From contig CACXFX010000122.1 in the NCBI GenBank assembly GCA_902767055.1, forward strand, positions 1-7,091: a stretch of DNA of 7,091 nt. The letters run 5' to 3'. The notes below the pieces were generated by a model. It worked only from the letters and a program-made list of their open reading frames with translations. It searched no databases and had not been told where the DNA came from. Made by a program: the position numbers and the translations under genes. Shown one piece after another: positions 5,511 to 7,091 of this stretch; the first letter of the stretch is position 1, and each line of letters begins with the position of its first letter. The DNA comes from an uncultured Pseudomonadota bacterium. Lineage in GTDB: Bacteria; Pseudomonadota; Alphaproteobacteria; RF32; CAG-239.

Positions 5511-5919
5511 GAAATTTTTCTTTATCAATACCATTAATTGTTCTAATTTTTTCATTTTTTAAGATTTGAGGTATTTCAACACTGCAAAATACGCTGCGCG
5601 GATCTGCGCCATCAACAAATGCTCTTAAATTACCGCTGGCTGCGGCAATGAATCTGTATGATGCCGTTTTCCAAATTTCTTTTATTTCTGAGGCTTTAAA
5701 ATCTATCTTAGATTGGGATTCAATATCCCAAATCTTTTTTCCGCATGGTGTATGATCAAGTGTCTTAAAATCAGGATTAGCTTTCACAAAAGCATAAGCT
5801 TCATCACGATTTTGAGTTGTGGGAAGATAGCTGATAGAATAAACAACAGCTCTATTCTCTTTTGTTGAAACATCAAGTGTTTCTGCAATTTCTTGCGCTT
5901 CATTAAAATTTAAAGACAT
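5461..5919 (-). CDS. Uncharacterised 152-residue soluble protein
   Basis: I do not recognise this protein. It has no signal peptide, membrane segment or metal motif, and looks like a compact soluble alpha/beta protein. Distinctive stretches are VVYSISYLPT (25-34), DHTPCGKKIWD (55-65), IWKTASYRFIAAASGN (82-97) and FVDGADPRSVFCSVEIP (101-117). The Gln/Lys-rich tail (141-152) is low in complexity. The ATG at 5919 shares its A with the TAA stop of the upstream metallophosphoesterase (TAATG), so translation is coupled; AAGG lies 11 nt upstream. The last 16 codons and the stop lie opposite the end of the PAS gene. Coupling and composition like its neighbours support a real gene. A role linked to the phosphoesterase is only guilt by association. 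Confidence 0.75.
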   Translation of the reverse strand: MSLNFNEAQEIAETLDVSTKENRAVVYSISYLPTTQNRDEAYAFVKANPDFKTLDHTPCGKKIWDIESQSKIDFKASEIKEIWKTASYRFIAAASGNLRAFVDGADPRSVFCSVEIPQILKNEKIRTINGIDKEKFLSAFQNKQQKQFHQPK

Positions 5920-7040
5920 TATTTTTCAGACCTTAAGTTGAGCACTAAAATATCAGGTTTTGCCATCAAACGAATCGGCGGCCCCCAGTAACCGGCACCT
6001 TTCATGACATAGAGTTTTGTGCCATCTTCTTGATAAAGTCCGGCCAAATATCCGTCATTAGCTTTTTTGGTAATATATTGAAACGGAAAAATCTGTCCGC
6101 CGTGCGTATGTCCGGAAAGTTGAAGATCAATCGCCGATTTATCCATATCCTTAAAATCGGTCGGTGAATGTGAAAGCAAAATTTTATAAGCTTGATCGTC
6201 AGAGCCGGCAAAAGCTCGTTCGTAATTAGCACTTACGGAGCCGACATCAGGAACACCGGCCAGATAAATTCCGGATTCATCAATCATTTCACCGGAATTA
6301 TGCAAAACCTCAAATCCGAGTTTTGAAAACTCAATAATCCAAGCATAAGGCCTGTTATAATACTCATGATTGCCGAGTGAAACATAAATTTTTTTAGCTT
6401 TCAAATCTTTTAATAATTTAAATTTTTCAAGTGCAAATTCAGGTTTGTCATCGATAATATCGCCGACAAGCAGGATATAATCCGGATTTTGTGCATTAAT
6501 TGCCTTAATCATCTTAGAGATATGTGCTTTTGATGTCGACTGATTAATATGAAAATCGGAAGCAACAACAAATTTAATCGGTTTTTTGATGCGAGAATCA
6601 GAGATGGTTAATTCTTTGGCAATAGGGGACATATGCGCTTCAAAAACACCATATGCAGAGATGAAAAGTGCTGCAACAATCGTTATAACATTTAGTATAT
6701 TGATATGGTGGGCATTATCAGGATTAAATGCTGATTTTTTTGCAAGCAGATAAAGTATTTGCCATATAATATCGCGTGCGATTAAAAGCATTGACAAGAT
6801 AAGCACAAACCCCATCAAAAAATAAGCTGCTTGATAAGCGAATGTATAAAACGAGCCATTTAAAAACTCGGGACCATGTCTGATCAGCTTGAGCCAAACA
6901 GGGCTAAACCACGATATAATTAAAAAAAACAAAATGCCAAACTTTGAATACCAGGCAAAATCAGTATAGCCTGTTAATGTTTTATAAACGACAGCTATTG
7001 CTGCCAAAACAAGAATTAACATTCCGATAAAAAATATCAT
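5919..7040 (-). CDS. YkuE-like membrane metallophosphoesterase
   Basis: A calcineurin-type phosphoesterase with an N-terminal membrane region of about four segments (near residues 1-19, 33-49, 69-91 and 115-133), then a catalytic domain. All dinuclear-metal motifs are present: SDFH (D162, H164), VGDIID (D194), GNHE (N224), SHSP (H291) and GHTHGGQ (H311, H313). GHTHGGQIFP and the final GYWGPPIR-type segment are typical of the YkuE/YaeI family. Members are reported to act on phosphate esters; YaeI-type proteins have been linked to UDP-diacylglucosamine hydrolysis in lipid A synthesis. The substrate here is not determined. The ATG at 7040 is chosen because AAAGGA sits 8 nt upstream (7049-7054). 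An in-frame ATG at 7061 would add seven residues (MSQRNKA) but has no ribosome site. Its TAA overlaps the start of the 152-residue protein. Confidence 0.9.
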   Translation of the reverse strand: MIFFIGMLILVLAAIAVVYKTLTGYTDFAWYSKFGILFFLIISWFSPVWLKLIRHGPEFLNGSFYTFAYQAAYFLMGFVLILSMLLIARDIIWQILYLLAKKSAFNPDNAHHINILNVITIVAALFISAYGVFEAHMSPIAKELTISDSRIKKPIKFVVASDFHINQSTSKAHISKMIKAINAQNPDYILLVGDIIDDKPEFALEKFKLLKDLKAKKIYVSLGNHEYYNRPYAWIIEFSKLGFEVLHNSGEMIDESGIYLAGVPDVGSVSANYERAFAGSDDQAYKILLSHSPTDFKDMDKSAIDLQLSGHTHGGQIFPFQYITKKANDGYLAGLYQEDGTKLYVMKGAGYWGPPIRLMAKPDILVLNLRSEK

Positions 7041-7044
7041 AGCC

Positions 7045-7091
7045 TTATTCCTTTGGCTCATGATGCGGCAGAGTCCACAGCAGGGTCTTGC
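7045..7091 (-). other. Possible 3' end of an upstream gene at the window edge
   Basis: The sequence from the right edge is noticeably richer in GC than the gene that follows. Two minus-strand frames could be the tail of an upstream gene. One ends LLWTLPHHEPKE with TAA at 7047-7045, 4 nt before the metallophosphoesterase ATG. The other ends DPAVDSAAS with TGA at 7060-7058, overlapping the alternative ATG at 7061 as ATGA. Either would imply an operon. Too little is visible to choose or name it. Confidence 0.25.
7049..7054 (-). promoter_or_regulatory. Ribosome binding site that decides the metallophosphoesterase start
   Basis: AAAGGA on the minus strand lies 8 nt before the ATG at 7040. No comparable site precedes the in-frame ATG at 7061, so the shorter form is preferred. 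Confidence 0.55.

Overview
This is an AT-rich bacterial window that most likely comes from an alphaproteobacterium. Three things suggest this. The block ihfB-lapA-accD keeps a gene order known from many alphaproteobacteria. The beta subunit of IHF is the expected 94 residues. The long PAS protein resembles the sensory half of alphaproteobacterial DivL-like kinases. A BspA-type leucine-rich-repeat surface protein and the low GC content point towards a host- or gut-associated lineage with a reduced metabolism. The lineage is inferred; no rRNA or species-specific marker is present.

Layout. Positions 1-1089 (minus) hold the first 363 codons of a secreted BspA-like leucine-rich-repeat protein that runs off the left edge. 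It has a signal peptide, a cap domain, about six LRRs, and then Cys-containing repeats of about 38 residues. Positions 1096-1451 hold no convincing protein gene. On the minus strand they contain an intrinsic terminator for accD, a near-consensus sigma-70 promoter built into that terminator, and a leader of about 275 nt with several, partly mutually exclusive, inverted repeats. Positions 1452-3048 (minus) are a compact operon ihfB-lapA-accD. tsaB (3131-3787, minus) lies upstream of it. From 3885 to 5510 a plus-strand gene encodes a membrane-anchored four-PAS protein with no kinase domain. It is divergent from tsaB, and the two putative -10 boxes form one mirror-symmetric element. From 5461 to 7040 (minus) a YkuE-like membrane metallophosphoesterase is translationally coupled to an uncharacterised 152-residue protein. 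That protein's 3' end overlaps the PAS gene by 50 bp.

Roles. accD supplies part of acetyl-CoA carboxylase for fatty-acid synthesis, tsaB takes part in the t6A modification of tRNA, and ihfB encodes a DNA-bending architectural protein. lapA encodes a small membrane protein probably linked to the cell envelope. The LRR protein is exported and probably acts at the surface. The items most worth a second look are the structured leader upstream of the LRR gene, the Cx5C repeats in that protein, the kinase-less DivL-like protein, and the apparent loss of trpFBA between lapA and accD.
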